64,000 nt of DNA from Oscheius onirici (Eukaryota > Nematoda > Chromadorea > Rhabditida > Rhabditidae): NCBI GenBank assembly GCA_932521025.1, contig OW051470.1:3582501-3646500 (forward strand), written 5' to 3'. The notes under the pieces are model-generated. The model searched no databases. It saw nothing but the letters and a program-made list of their open reading frames with translations, and had not been told where the DNA came from. Position 1 is the first letter of the stretch. Each line of letters opens with the position of its first letter. Below, in pieces: positions 1-9,589 of the stretch. Position numbers and translations under genes: made by a program.

Positions 1-975
1 TACCCATCACAAGGCAGCTACTGGTGAAGAAGTACCTCAGAGTATGGTTCTGACCAGTCGACAACAGTACAATCTGCCCGAAGATGCCATCGTCTACTGC
101 AACTTCAATCAGCTGTACAAGATCGATCCGCCCACTTTGGACATGTGGATTGACATCTTGAGACAGGTGCCGAAGAGTGTCATGTGGCTGTTGAGGTTCC
201 CTCTTCATGGCGAGCCGCACGTTCATCGCTACTGTGCCGAGAGAGGAATCGACTCGAAACGGATCATCTTCAGCAATGTGGCTGCAAAGGTAAGTCTGAA
301 CCCTAGCCAAAATACTCGTCCGTCTCTGGTTAGAGACGAACTTTTCAATGTTCAGTAAAGTTGTACGTCTCGACTTTCCTACTACTGTCTATAGCGGAAA
401 GTTAGACGAAGTCGTCTTCAGTTAGAAACTGGGAAGACATAAGTGTCTATTAGAGTTATTAGAGTATGGAAAACAAACGATTCTTTAGGAAGAGCATGTG
501 AGACGAGGACAGTTAGCCGACGTCTGTTTGGACACTCCATTGTGCAATGGTCACACGACGGGAATGGACATTTTGTGGACCGGAACTCCGATGATCACCC
601 TGCCTTTGGAGTCATTGGCCTCCAGAGTAGCCTCTTCGCAGCTAATTGCTCTCGGAGTACCAGAACTTGTGGCAAGCGATCGACAGGAATATGTCAATAT
701 CGCCGTCAAATTGGGACTGGACAAAAATTAGTGAGTTTGCGACTTTTATGGGATCAAAATATGATTTAGTCTGTCCTCAATCCGTGCAAAGGTGTGGAAA
801 GCGAGGACTACTTCCACTCTCTTCAGTGTCAAACAGTATTGTAGCGACATTGAGGTCCTATTTTACAAGGTATTTTATTCGTTTTTTTTTATATTTCAAT
901 GTTTAGATGTGGAAGAGATACGAAGAGAACCAGCCGGTCGATCACATCGTGTCGGGTGCACAGTGCGACTTCTAG
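1..975 (+). CDS. ogt-1: O-GlcNAc transferase (OGT), C-terminal part, 5' cut by window edge
   Basis: OGT moves GlcNAc from UDP-GlcNAc to Ser/Thr of nuclear and cytosolic proteins. Only the end of the second catalytic lobe is inside the window. Exons read 1-289, 489-730, 770-869 and 907-975 and stay in frame across all three introns (199, 39 and 37 bases). Recognisable OGT landmarks in order are [14 protein letters not shown] residues at the start, [17 protein letters not shown] (containing the UDP-contacting Lys of LYKIDP), [19 protein letters not shown], the nucleotide-binding CNGHTTGMD motif, [10 protein letters not shown], and [16 protein letters not shown]. The protein ends IVSGAQCDF, so the C-terminus is complete. 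The N-terminal TPR superhelix and first catalytic lobe lie upstream of the window. Identity is near certain from length and motif order. Confidence 0.95.
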
Positions 976-1197
976 AGCTTTTTTTCTCGTTTTATAGGAC
1001 GACTTATTGTCGTTTGTCTCTCAGGGTTTCTATCAGTGCGATAGAGATCCTTCTCCAGTTGGTGAATCCCGTGGTCTCGGTGAAGAAAAACAGTTGAAGC
1101 GCACTTACGCCTATATGTACATTTTCATTTCTTCCTATGTGGGCCCTTGTTTTTACAAATTTCTATTATTTCCTTCCGATTCTTGCTATTCCGTTCC

Positions 1198-1203
1198 AAT
1201 AAA
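1198..1203 (+). terminator. Poly(A) signal of the OGT gene
   Basis: A canonical AATAAA lies about 225 bases past the OGT stop codon, on the same strand, before the convergent gene begins. It is the best candidate 3'-end signal for that transcript. Confidence 0.5.
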
Positions 1204-1344
1204 CCTAATAATTGACCTTCATTGGTTCAACTGTCCGAATGTCTGAAGAACACAAGATAGACTACATATTTACAGTTGAAACACATCGTATGTGAAAATA
1301 CCCGGTGTATAAATCGTGAAGCATATGACATACTAGAATATATC

Positions 1345-2855
1345 TTAAAAATCACCATCACCTCGTCCTCGACTAAGACTTCTTTCATTTTCAGAGGTTC
1401 CAGGAGATGGAACGCTGTCAACATCGGTTTCTTCTTTTGTCTTTAAAGCAATCTTCTCTCGTCTTTTTCGTTCCATCAATCGTCGTATCCTTTCTGGTGT
1501 TCGCAGAGTTACATTATGGAACTTCACCTCACTTTTTTCTCCAATTACTGGTACTTGCTCTGAAGAGAAAAGTATTGTGAAAGACAAATACTGACCTTGA
1601 GCTATAGTTGTCAGTCTCGGAGGAGTATGATCCGTTCTCGCTAATCCTTGTACTACAGTGCTACATATGCTTCCTAGTAGAGTTATCACTGAAATAATCT
1701 TTATTGGGGATTAAAGTGCAACAAACTCAATGGCTCGATGGTGAAGAGCGGTGTGCTGATTCGAACAAACAGGAAAAACTGAATTGTGTGATAGAAGAAA
1801 GGTACGAAAAATGTCTAACCATGGATGCAAAAACGAGGAGGAGCATATGAAATGGGATTCCGTCACAAAGACCCTTGTAGAATTTGTTGAGATGTGGTCC
1901 GAGCGAGGATAGCCAGCCGAAGAGACCATTGGAAAGAACGTCGGAAAAGACATCTAATAAGGAAATTTCGGAAACGATCGATACTGTTTGAGACTGAAAG
2001 CGGAGAATGAGATATCACAACGTAAATATAACAACCTCGACAAATTTGAGGCATGGAGATTTGTGTTTGAACGAAACAAGACCGGTGATTAAATCGAGGC
2101 CTTGTTCTATCAGTCCGGCAGGAGCACAGGCATCTCCTCTCATTTCCGTAGCTGCTGCTAGACGAGCTGCCAGCTTTTCCTAAAAAAAATCTTTTGAACA
2201 TGAAAATAATAAAGGCACCTGATACATCCTATTGTATGTTGTAACCATCGATAACAGAATTACGATTGTGAGCACTGAGAGCCAGAAAGAACGAGTACTC
2301 ATTAGACTTCGAAGGACGAAAAATGCTGCCGAAGGAAGAATAACCATATTTCCCATAACAATCCATGGCCAGAGGAAGGTGAAAACAGAATCCAACACAG
2401 TTGTATTGTCTTCGGGAAGCTGCAAGTTCGTTAGATGGAAAAAAAGGTTAAAACAAAAATTTACCACTTCGATCATGTTATGTAAGGCACTACGTACAAG
2501 CTCTCTTTTTGAAGTGTCGTCAGTTTTGGAGTCTAAATAGTCAGAAATGATGGCCATATTGTACGAGGACAAGGATAGTCTGAAATGATGTATTTTAACA
2601 CGAAAAATAAATTACAAACTTGGCTGTTCTGGAGAAGAAGGCCTTCTGAGAGTGATCAACATTTATTCGTTGAAATATTCTGCGTAAAATGAGTCGAAGA
2701 GAAGGATCGTCAGCATAATGGGGATTCTGGCATATCTGGCTGACTCCTGGAGTGGATAATAGTGATTTTGGAGATGGATCATTTGGGTCAACCCAATCTT
2801 CATCCTGCTGATAAGAAAATGGGAGAACTACTGCGGCCAGCAGCAGTACTCTCAT
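1345..2855 (-). CDS. CLCC1-like (MCLC) endoplasmic-reticulum chloride channel protein, 409 aa
   Basis: Eight exons on the minus strand rebuild an uninterrupted 409-residue protein: 2620-2855, 2465-2579, 2219-2419, 2036-2179, 1820-1993, 1727-1778, 1596-1688 and 1345-1559. The introns are 35-45 bases. The N-terminus MRVLLLAAVVLPFSY is a signal peptide, followed by an acidic DEDWVDPNDP stretch and an IFQRINV helix, as in CLCC1. Hydrophobic segments follow around LWPWIVMGNMVILPSAAFFV and FWLSVLTIVILLSMV. After them come TYNRMYQEKLA, a CAPAGL/KSPCLKFVE Cys-containing loop, then KFYKGLCDGIPFHMLLLVFA and FFLFVRISTPLFTIEPLMI. A basic, Ser-rich cytosolic tail (RIRRLMERKRREK) ends the protein, as in the vertebrate family. 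Family assignment rests on the order of these elements and modest similarity, not on a catalytic motif. It converges with OGT. Confidence 0.72.
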
Positions 2856-2896
2856 CTGAAGTTGTTATTTTTGGATTTCCTTGCAGTATGTAATAC

Positions 2897-2965
2897 AAGT
2901 TGTGCTACGCCCCTCCGGGGCTAAGTGACTTAGTTTTGTCCTTTTCAAAACAGATAACAGCTAAA
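2897..2965 (+). repeat. Fragment of dispersed repeat family R1
   Basis: The stretch GTTGTGCTACGCCCCTCC to TTTTCAAAACAGATAAC recurs with few changes near 25536-25605 (same strand) and inverted near 21070-21135 and 60705-60770. It is a piece of the 0.75-0.8 kb R1 element described below. Confidence 0.75.
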
Positions 2966-3039
2966 GGGACTCTGTCCCATTGTCCTTCTGACTTATACCT
3001 CGCCTGCGGCTCGCAATAGTCCCAAAAGTGCAAAACATG

Positions 3040-3210
3040 AAAAAGAAGAAAAAAAGCACACATGCACGCACTTGCTATCATCATTTGGAACTCAAAAATA
3101 CAAAGCAAAAAATGTAGTCGCCGGCGGGGATCGAACCCGGGTCGCGCGCGCGGCGCACTGAACGCTTGCAATACACGAGCCACAAATCTCAGCTTTTTTA
3201 CATACACAGA
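3040..3210 (-). repeat. tRNA-derived SINE-like sequence
   Basis: Read on the minus strand, TGGCTCGTGTATTG resembles a degenerate pol III A box. About 35 bases further, GGGTTCGATCCC is a perfect B box, flanked by a GC-rich stem-like segment. No tRNA cloverleaf can be completed (the anticodon arm is absent), so this is read as a tRNA-derived SINE remnant rather than a tRNA gene. Confidence 0.5.
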
Positions 3211-3226
3211 CGGTAGCGCATTTTAA

Positions 3227-4706
3227 AGGAAGCCTTCGGCTATGCCAAAATGCCAAACCCGCTGCGGGACCATTTGGCATTGGTCCCGTCACGATCTTGT
3301 ATTTTTCAGTTTTTTGACGCTTTGCACTCGTTTTATCGTTTTCAAACCATGTTTAATCGATTTCGCATCAAATTTTACACCAGTTATGTCTATTCCGACA
3401 TCAAAATTACTGTGCTTCTATTTCTATTTACTCGCAATGATCATATACTTGCTCCATTGCTCCCCGTTGCGTCATGCTAGCCTTCCATAGATCCGGATCT
3501 GTTCTTGCTGTTCTCCTCCAAATTTTTCCCAAAGGCTCCACGAACTCGTCTCTCCATCTAGACTTTGGTCGTCCTGTCATCCTTTTGCGCTTCCAAGGCC
3601 TCCATTCGTTCATAAGCTTAGTCCATCGGTCATCTTCCATGTTTGCAATTTTCCTTGCCCAGTTCCATTTTCTCTTGAGAAATTCTTTCCTTATATCGGG
3701 TAACCTGACCGTCTCCTCTAGCCAGTCGTTCGTTCTTCTGTCTAACAATGTTATCCCTACCATTTTCCTCATCATTTTCCTCAGCGTTGTCTGGAGCTTC
3801 GCTATATCCTTTTGTCGCGTTGGCCACGTTTCCGAGACGCACAACAGACACGGCTCAATGCAACCTTGTACAATTTTCTCTTTTGGCCAAGAGGCATTCG
3901 TCTATTGGTGAAAATCTCAAAGAACCTGTTGAAGGCGGACCAAGCTGATCGAATCCGTCTAGTGACTTCGAGCGTGTTGTTCCTGTCAAAAGAGACTCTT
4001 GTTCCAAGGAATATATAGTCCCCGCAATAAGGTACAATTTCTCCGTTGACAGAAATCACCGTCTGGGCACAGTTAGACATGATCTTAGTCTTCTGGAAAT
4101 TCAAAGACAATCCGCATTCGGAGCTTCGATTGGCTAAGTCCTCCAGCATTGTTTCAAGCTCTCTAGCTGAGTGTGAGAATAACACTGCATCGTCGGCATA
4201 TCGTAGATTGTTGAGCACCTTTCCATAGACATTCACACGACAATTGTCCCAGTCCAAGCGTCTGAATATGTCTTCCACGACGGATGTGAAGAGTATCGGT
4301 GAGACTGTGTCTCCTTGGAGAACACCACGTTGAAGGTCTATTTCCACCGGTTTCCCGCAAACCCGAACTTTGACTTTGGCAGTACTGTAGATGAGCTGCA
4401 GGATCCGGATCAACTTTAATGAAATACGCTGCCGGTTCAAAGAATTCCAAAGGGTTCCATGTTCTATCGAGCTGTGCTTAGCAAAGAACAAAATAGGAAA
4501 CAACAGAAACGCTGTTTTCGTCTTTTCCTTCCAGTTTTATTACATTTTTGCTTTCGGAATATACTTATCAGACGAAAAAATGAGTGTAAAACGTCGAAAA
4601 CGCGAAAATAAAATTTTTGAGATGAGATCGCGTCGGGACCCGCTGTAATCGTGACGGAACCCGTGCAATTGGTCTCACAGCGATTCTTCGAAACCGGACA
4701 CACGCT
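3227..4706. mobile_element. TTAA-flanked foldback element, copy 1, split by a LINE insertion
   Basis: The left arm (3227-3417) and right arm (4472-4706) are imperfect inverted repeats of one another. Both match the compact intact copy at 19945-20407. The outer ends sit directly inside TTAA (3223-3226 and 4707-4710), the target preference of piggyBac-type elements, and the tips are related (AGGAAGC against AGCGTGT in reverse complement). No transposase is encoded, so it would be non-autonomous. The LINE fragment at 3418-4471 sits in the loop. The piggyBac link is inference from TTAA only. Confidence 0.65.
3418..4471 (-). pseudogene. 5'-truncated RTE-like non-LTR retrotransposon, reverse transcriptase C-terminal half
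   Basis: On the minus strand the reading frame gives a reverse transcriptase palm region: GVLQGDTVSPILF, the catalytic YADDAVLFS box, LNFQKTKIMS and a YIFLGTRVS motif. A frameshift near 3840 moves the frame to the RTE-type C-terminus, WARKIANMEDDRWTKL and GRPKSRWRDEF. The endonuclease and N-terminal RT motifs are missing. The insert is bounded on both sides by CTGTGCTT (3410-3417 and 4472-4479), an 8-base target-site duplication. The 3' tail has short AAATAG repeats, as RTE tails often do. It is dead through truncation and frameshift. Confidence 0.85.
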
Positions 4707-4716
4707 TTAAAATAGA

Positions 4717-4777
4717 TAAGGTCTGTTAAAAAAAGAGGGGTACCGTAGTTTAAGAATTCCCTTCCCCGCGGGACCCA
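4717..4777 (+). repeat. Left copy of a 61-bp inverted repeat that brackets the Merlin region
   Basis: The segment TAAGGTCTGTTAAAAAAA to CCTTCCCCGCGGGACCC is repeated in reverse complement at 7951-8011 with only a few changes. The pair encloses 3.2 kb that holds an RTE linker fragment and the Merlin element. Confidence 0.8.
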
Positions 4778-4829
4778 TTGGCCAAACCGCGCATTCAAAC
4801 AGCCTTTTTCTCAATGTTTTCACGGCGTT

Positions 4830-5147
4830 TTACCGCAGTACAGCTTGCAATAGCGCCTTCTCTTTGTGGATTCTGAGATCTTCTTGCAGACTCGTTCGGG
4901 CAGCTTTGCATAGAATACTGTAACGTATCAGCCCAGCATGAGTTGAGTACAACTTGGCATCATGTCTCTCTTTCATCAGCTGCTTCGTCCTTGTGGAAAT
5001 TCTTTCACGTTTGAGTTCCGGTAGTACATCATTAGTCGCACAGACTTCAGTAGCTGCAACAATTCTTTCATACGCATCACGGGCACTTAGAGCATGCTGG
5101 TAAATTTGTAGGAGATTGAGATTGTCGACAAATAAATCATTGTCCAA
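4830..5147 (-). pseudogene. Fragment of an RTE-like retrotransposon (endonuclease-RT linker region)
   Basis: The 105-codon minus-strand frame has the features of the segment between endonuclease and reverse transcriptase in RTE/BovB-type LINEs: ELKRERISTRTKQLMKERHD, then an RYSILCKAARTSLQEDLR helix. It has no catalytic residues and ends abruptly. It is on the same strand as the RT fragment at 3418-4471 but separated from it by the right foldback arm, so it need not come from the same insertion. The assignment is by pattern only. Confidence 0.5.
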
Positions 5148-5429
5148 TCGTCTTCTATAGCTGTTGGTATCTTGTTGTTTTTGTCAGAAACAATACTAGG
5201 GTTTTTTTTTCATTCAATCTCGACGATGTCATTTCACGTATTTTAACCGAAATAGGATATTTTCGAGTGATAAAGTCAAATCTTTTGAACGAAAGGTGCT
5301 TTTTCACTATGGTTTGAACCGAAAGCTATTTAGTGGGCAAAAATCTGGAAAAAAAAATTGTTAGGTGCATCGAACTTGTGAAAATTAGCGAGAAATGATA
5401 GAATTCTTCTCGAAAAAATGAAAATGTGT

Positions 5430-7610
5430 GGTAATACTCGAGCAGGCACCCCCTTCGTTCAAACGTTTTTTCGCGGCCATTTTCAACTTCGGCGGGAATC
5501 TTTCTTTTTACTTCATTTTTTTTTATTTTCCACGTTTCTTCACCATATCTCGTCATTTTCCAGCATTTTTTGAGAAAAAATAGCACACAGACACAGAAAA
5601 GCGTTTATTTCACAAAAAAAACAAGAGTAAAAAGGGCATATATCGAGAAAACAACACCGTCTGCTGTTGAAGACAACGTCTGCCATCAGTTTTATGGCCA
5701 ATTGAGATTAAAGGGCTTGCAACGGTGAGTCTTACAACGAAAAATGAGAAAATAGCAGAGAAATATCACCATCCGAGAAAAATTAGGCCTGTTAGTCAGT
5801 CTCTTTACCTATGGCCCGCCAGGATCCGACTCATGTCCAACTTTACGAAGATTTCAAGGACCCTGTCCGGACAACGTCATTCCTTTGTCACTTTGATCTG
5901 CTGGCAGCTACGGATCCAGTTGGACAGAACAGATGTGGAAACGACTTCCTCGCCGTCTGTCACCAGAAGCCGTTCAATCCGAGGAAGCCATTCTGTACCG
6001 GCCTGATCAAGGAAGTCTCGAGGAACGGCAATCCGATGTTTCGCTGCAATAAGTGTCGCAACGAAAAGTCGGCTCATCATGGACCGTCCGCCTCGATCCT
6101 GCTGCTGCTCCTACCGCTATGCCGGTATTCAACACTTTGGACGCAGCAGGAAGGCCGAATCGGAAAGTGAGTGTAATGGAACAACTGTCTTACTCATAAC
6201 ATACAGATCGATCCTAAGGATCTCATCTACATAGCCTTCTGTCTCGCCAAGGATCTCCGTGTCGCTACGCTTCTTGTCCTTATCGGCGTCAAGCTTGCCG
6301 ACGACACAATCGTTTACTGGTCCCAGCGCATCAGGGAAATTATATTGACCGAGCTTGCTCAGCCTTCGAAAATGGGCGGCTTCGGGGACATCGTCGAGGT
6401 CGACGAGTGCTTCATGAGAGGAAGGCGTAAAGGAAATCGTGGCCGCATGATGCAAGGCAACCGTCTCGGACACCGTGGCTATCGTGTCAACAACTACCTC
6501 CGAAGAGCTCAGGGTGAGTGCATTCCATATCCTAAAAAGATCAATTTTTGAAGGTCTATGGCTCTTTGGCATGATTTGCCGTCGAACCAAAGAGGTCCGT
6601 GCCTTCTGGGTCCACGACCGAACTGCCGCCACTCTCATCCCGTTGATCAGGGACAACGTCGCTCGGGGAACAATGATCTACAGTGACGAATGGAGAGCGT
6701 ACCGTCAAGTGGTCGACCACGGATTCGGCCACACTGCTGTGAATCACAGCCAGAACTTCGTCGATCCGGTTACTGGGTGCAGCACGCAAATCATCGAGAG
6801 GCAGTGGAGGAAGATTAAGAAGCCGCTCCTTCGACTTGGCCCCCGTGTCCGTGAGCGCACTCTTCCGTCCTACCTCGCTCTCCACTGGTGGTTGTCCCAG
6901 AATGGCCGTCACGTGTGTAGATCCTTTCTATCGCCTCTTGGAACTGATATCCAAACATAATTAGCTCTTTGCTAAATTGTTGTTAGCTTGCTTTCTGCAG
7001 TTATTAAATTTTCTTGTTGCATCTGTAACAAAATTGGGTGGAAAAAAAAGATGAAAAACCTGATAGGGATGCAGACGACGAAGAAAAGAGCCTTCTGACG
7101 AATCCTCTGACGAATAGCCCTCCGACGAATCCTAGGTCTCTGCAATCCTCGCCCTTGTCGTCCTCATTTCCTGGAAGTAATCTCATAGAATAAAAAACAA
7201 CTGCTGTCTGGAACTAATCAGTAAGAAAGTGGCCTGTAAATAAGCAACGGGGAGATTCGGTTGGATCTCGGACCCGTGACAATCTTCTTTCCGATCCTTT
7301 CTAACTGTTTCTTGTTGTTAGAACGAAGATCAACTGAAAACATGCTAATAAAGTATGAAATAAGGGTTGCTGAGCAATTACAGATGAAAAAAATGGACGA
7401 TATTACATCAAACTGGAAAAAAAATCGTGGAAAACGGCTAATATTCAGGTACAAAGACTTTCAGCCACTATTTTTCAATAAAGATTGAGTTTTTTTAACG
7501 ATTGGTAACGGAAAATATAAGAAAATGAAGTAAAAAGAAAGATTCCCGCCGAAGTTGAAAATGGCCGCGAAAAAACGTTTGAACGAAGGGGGGCCTGCTC
7601 GAGTATTACC
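5430..7610 (+). mobile_element. Merlin-superfamily DNA transposon, 2181 bp, with 8-bp target duplication
   Basis: The ends are near-identical inverted repeats of about 100 bp, starting GGTAATACTCGAGCAGG on the left (5430) and the reverse complement on the right (ending 7610). They differ by a short indel and single bases. Immediately outside is AAATGTGT on both sides (5422-5429 and 7611-7618). Merlin elements are known for 8-9 bp duplications and an IS1595/ISXO2-type DDE transposase, which is what lies inside. The near-perfect terminal repeats and exact duplication suggest a fairly recent insertion. Confidence 0.93.
5811..6960 (+). pseudogene. Merlin transposase (IS1595/ISXO2-like DDE), probably frame-disrupted
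   Basis: The enzyme would cut and join the ends of the surrounding element. An N-terminal part from 5811 contains a Cys-rich zinc-ribbon-like stretch ending MFRCNKCRNEKS. The frame then shifts near 6080-6090, continues as AMPVFNTLDAAGRPNRK, and is spliced after 6168. The catalytic region follows: VEVDECFMRGRRKGNRGRM (first Asp), an intron at about 6512-6552, GLWLFGMICRRTKEVRAFWV, then YSDEWRAY (second Asp), VNHSQNFVDP and TQIIERQWR (third acidic residue), ending at the TAA of 6958-6960. The triad is intact. The frame change near 6085 may be a real lesion or an unrecognised small intron, so activity is uncertain. Confidence 0.85.
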
Positions 7611-7618
7611 AAATGTGT

Positions 7619-7950
7619 TTGAAAGCGTGCCAAAGTACGGTAGGATTACTGTAGTTAGGAAGTTGAGCGGGATCTCTCCGTTTGAAAAGTTTGGAACGGC
7701 CTAAAACGCCGTGTTTTTCGATCAAACATTCTACCTTTACAACGAATTTTTTATCGTCATTATATATCTTTTCTTGTCTTTTTTTGCATAGTATGTTTGG
7801 ATATTGGAATGTACATCATCAATAACAGGCTTGCAGTAATCTAGTAATCCGACCACGAAGAGGACAGTTTTTGGCTCCATATTTCCTTCAGACTTTTGTT
7901 TAGGAACCCAAAGAAAACGACAACAAAAACATGCACAAAACCAAGAAAAA
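7619..7950. other. Non-coding stretch between Merlin element and 61-bp repeat
   Basis: Apart from the duplicated AAATGTGT target site at its start, I see no gene, strong repeat match or RNA structure here. It is probably older repeat-derived DNA. Confidence 0.4.
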
Positions 7951-8011
7951 AGGGTCCCGCGGGGAAGGGAATTCTTTAAACTACGGTATCCCTTTTTTTT
8001 AACAGACCTTA
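7951..8011 (-). repeat. Right copy of the 61-bp inverted repeat
   Basis: It is the reverse complement of 4717-4777, from GGGTCCCGCGGGGAAGG to AACAGACCTTA. It abuts the TA target of the MITE that follows. Confidence 0.8.
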
Positions 8012-8327
8012 GTCGATTCTAAAAAAAAAATGGTGCATAATTTAAACCGGCCCGCCAAGAATTTCGCGGGAATTTGAACGCAGAAAATTCAATTGGGAAA
8101 TTGTTAGTTTTGCATTCATCGTTTCTTGGCCGATTTTTTGCTCGTTTTCTGTTCAAGAATAGTAGAATGTACACTTTACTACGCGAAAAAAGAAACTATT
8201 CAGATTATTATCGGCTACACAAAAAATAGCTAAGCTGGAAAAAATGAGGAAAAATATTGAGCGTTCAAATTCCCGCGAATTTCTTGGCGGGCCGGTTTGA
8301 ATTATGCACCATTTTTTTGGAATCGAC
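8012..8327. mobile_element. TA-flanked foldback MITE, 316 bp
   Basis: Terminal inverted repeats of about 68 bp begin GTCGATTCTAAAAAAA on the left and end GGAATCGAC on the right. They include GGTGCATAATT and the GGCCCGCCAAGAA block in inverted form. TA dinucleotides flank both ends (8010-8011 and 8328-8329), as expected for a non-autonomous Tc1/mariner-type element. Nothing is encoded in the loop. Confidence 0.8.
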
Positions 8328-8329
8328 TA

Positions 8330-8900
8330 TATTGAGAAAGAGGGAGTTTTAAGGCAAGACCTTGTGACAAAATACACGAAGTAAACAAAAACAAGAGGCA
8401 CGTTCAAATCGACGCCGAAGTATTACGCAATTGCGTACCGTGTTGTTTGTTTTTGCGACGAAGGGAATGAACTCTCGATGAACGTCACCTACAGTCTGTA
8501 GGCTACAGATCTACTGATTTACAAACAGACAGAACATACATACAAAACGCTTAGGCTCTCTCTTCAAGTAACCATTCTGACTACTCTCGTTAGTCGCATT
8601 CTTCGCCTTTAGTTCCTGCAACCCGCTCTACTCAAGCTCTACTGAAGAAGATTATGGGGAAAAGTCTCCGAATCTGATTGTTTGAGATTTGACATAAGTT
8701 GTGCACAAAACGTGCTCAGAGTCGACTCTGAGCAGTTCGATTTCAACGCATTACTTTCTAAATAACAATTCGAAGCGATAAAGAAGAAAAATATCAACAA
8801 ATCCGTCCAGCGGTTGTATTACGTGTATTTGATATCCGGGACTTCCAGAGAAGTAATGGCCGAATTTTCCTCAATAAAAAGATCAGAGAAGCGAGCTAAA
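8330..8900. other. Non-coding stretch before the long palindromic unit
   Basis: No credible gene, RNA or repeat boundary is visible. Short frames lack splice logic and have stop codons in all phases. Confidence 0.4.
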
Positions 8901-8904
8901 GATT

Positions 8905-9300
8905 TACTTGTCAAGACTTGTCAACTCTAATCTAAAATCGTTAACTTGCAATACTCGTCACTCTAAAACGCTTTTTGGTAGCTCACTCCGTCGTCAACTC
9001 GTCGCCTGTGCTCTCGTCTTCTTCCAAATCAGGTCAGGTGTTTCTACTTTTCCACAAATTTTCTACCCAACTTTTCCATTTTGCTATCCGTAGCCTTCTC
9101 CATTATACCTTGACTAGGATCTAAAATTGTCCCGAGCAATTCAGTTTCCGAAAGCTTCAGTCTTCCGTTCAAGGGCCGATTCGGGTTTCGGTAAGGATCT
9201 CTCCGGAGTGACTAGCAAATTGGGCATTGGTCGACTGAAGAAGTGTCAAAGTGTTTAGGGACTGGTGACTGGGAGTTCTCTTTGAAAACAAGTATTTGAA
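8905..9300 (+). repeat. Left arm of a long inverted repeat (palindromic unit)
   Basis: The part from about 8985 to 9300 is matched in reverse complement by 11841-12152 at high identity, for example CCTTGACTAGGATCTAAAAT and GGACTGGTGACTGGGAG. Weaker similarity continues outward: ACTTGTCAAGACTTGTCAA here corresponds to TTGACAACTCTTGACAA at about 13049. The two arms bracket some 2.5 kb of inserted elements. Confidence 0.8.
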
Positions 9301-9589
9301 TTAAAAACGGTTGAACTGGTTCTTCTCGTCAGATTTTCAGGTAGCGGCTGCAGGTCTACCGGAAATTCGCAATCTTCTTCTTGAATTCAAGATTAGTCTT
9401 TCATCGTCTCCTTGCTGATCGTGCTGTTGTCGTCTACGTCCTGGTCAAGATGGATTCTTTCATAGTCAGTTTTGCTCGGTCAGTTTTTCAGTGTTTCTTT
9501 CACCAAATGTTTGAAACTAGTGTCTAGAGCTCGTTTTCATGTAGATTTCTCAAGCTGTCTTTAGTTTAGGGCACTCCAAGAAGTGATTA

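Noticed and set aside
1711-1953. End of the CLCC1-like protein at the in-frame TAA near 1712
   Set aside because: A GTTTGT donor at 1726, the same type as in its first intron, removes that stop and restores a basic tail typical of the family; total length then stays in frame.
3117-3195. Possible tRNA gene (minus strand) because of a perfect B box
   Set aside because: No acceptor or anticodon arm can be folded and the A box is poor; treated as a SINE remnant.
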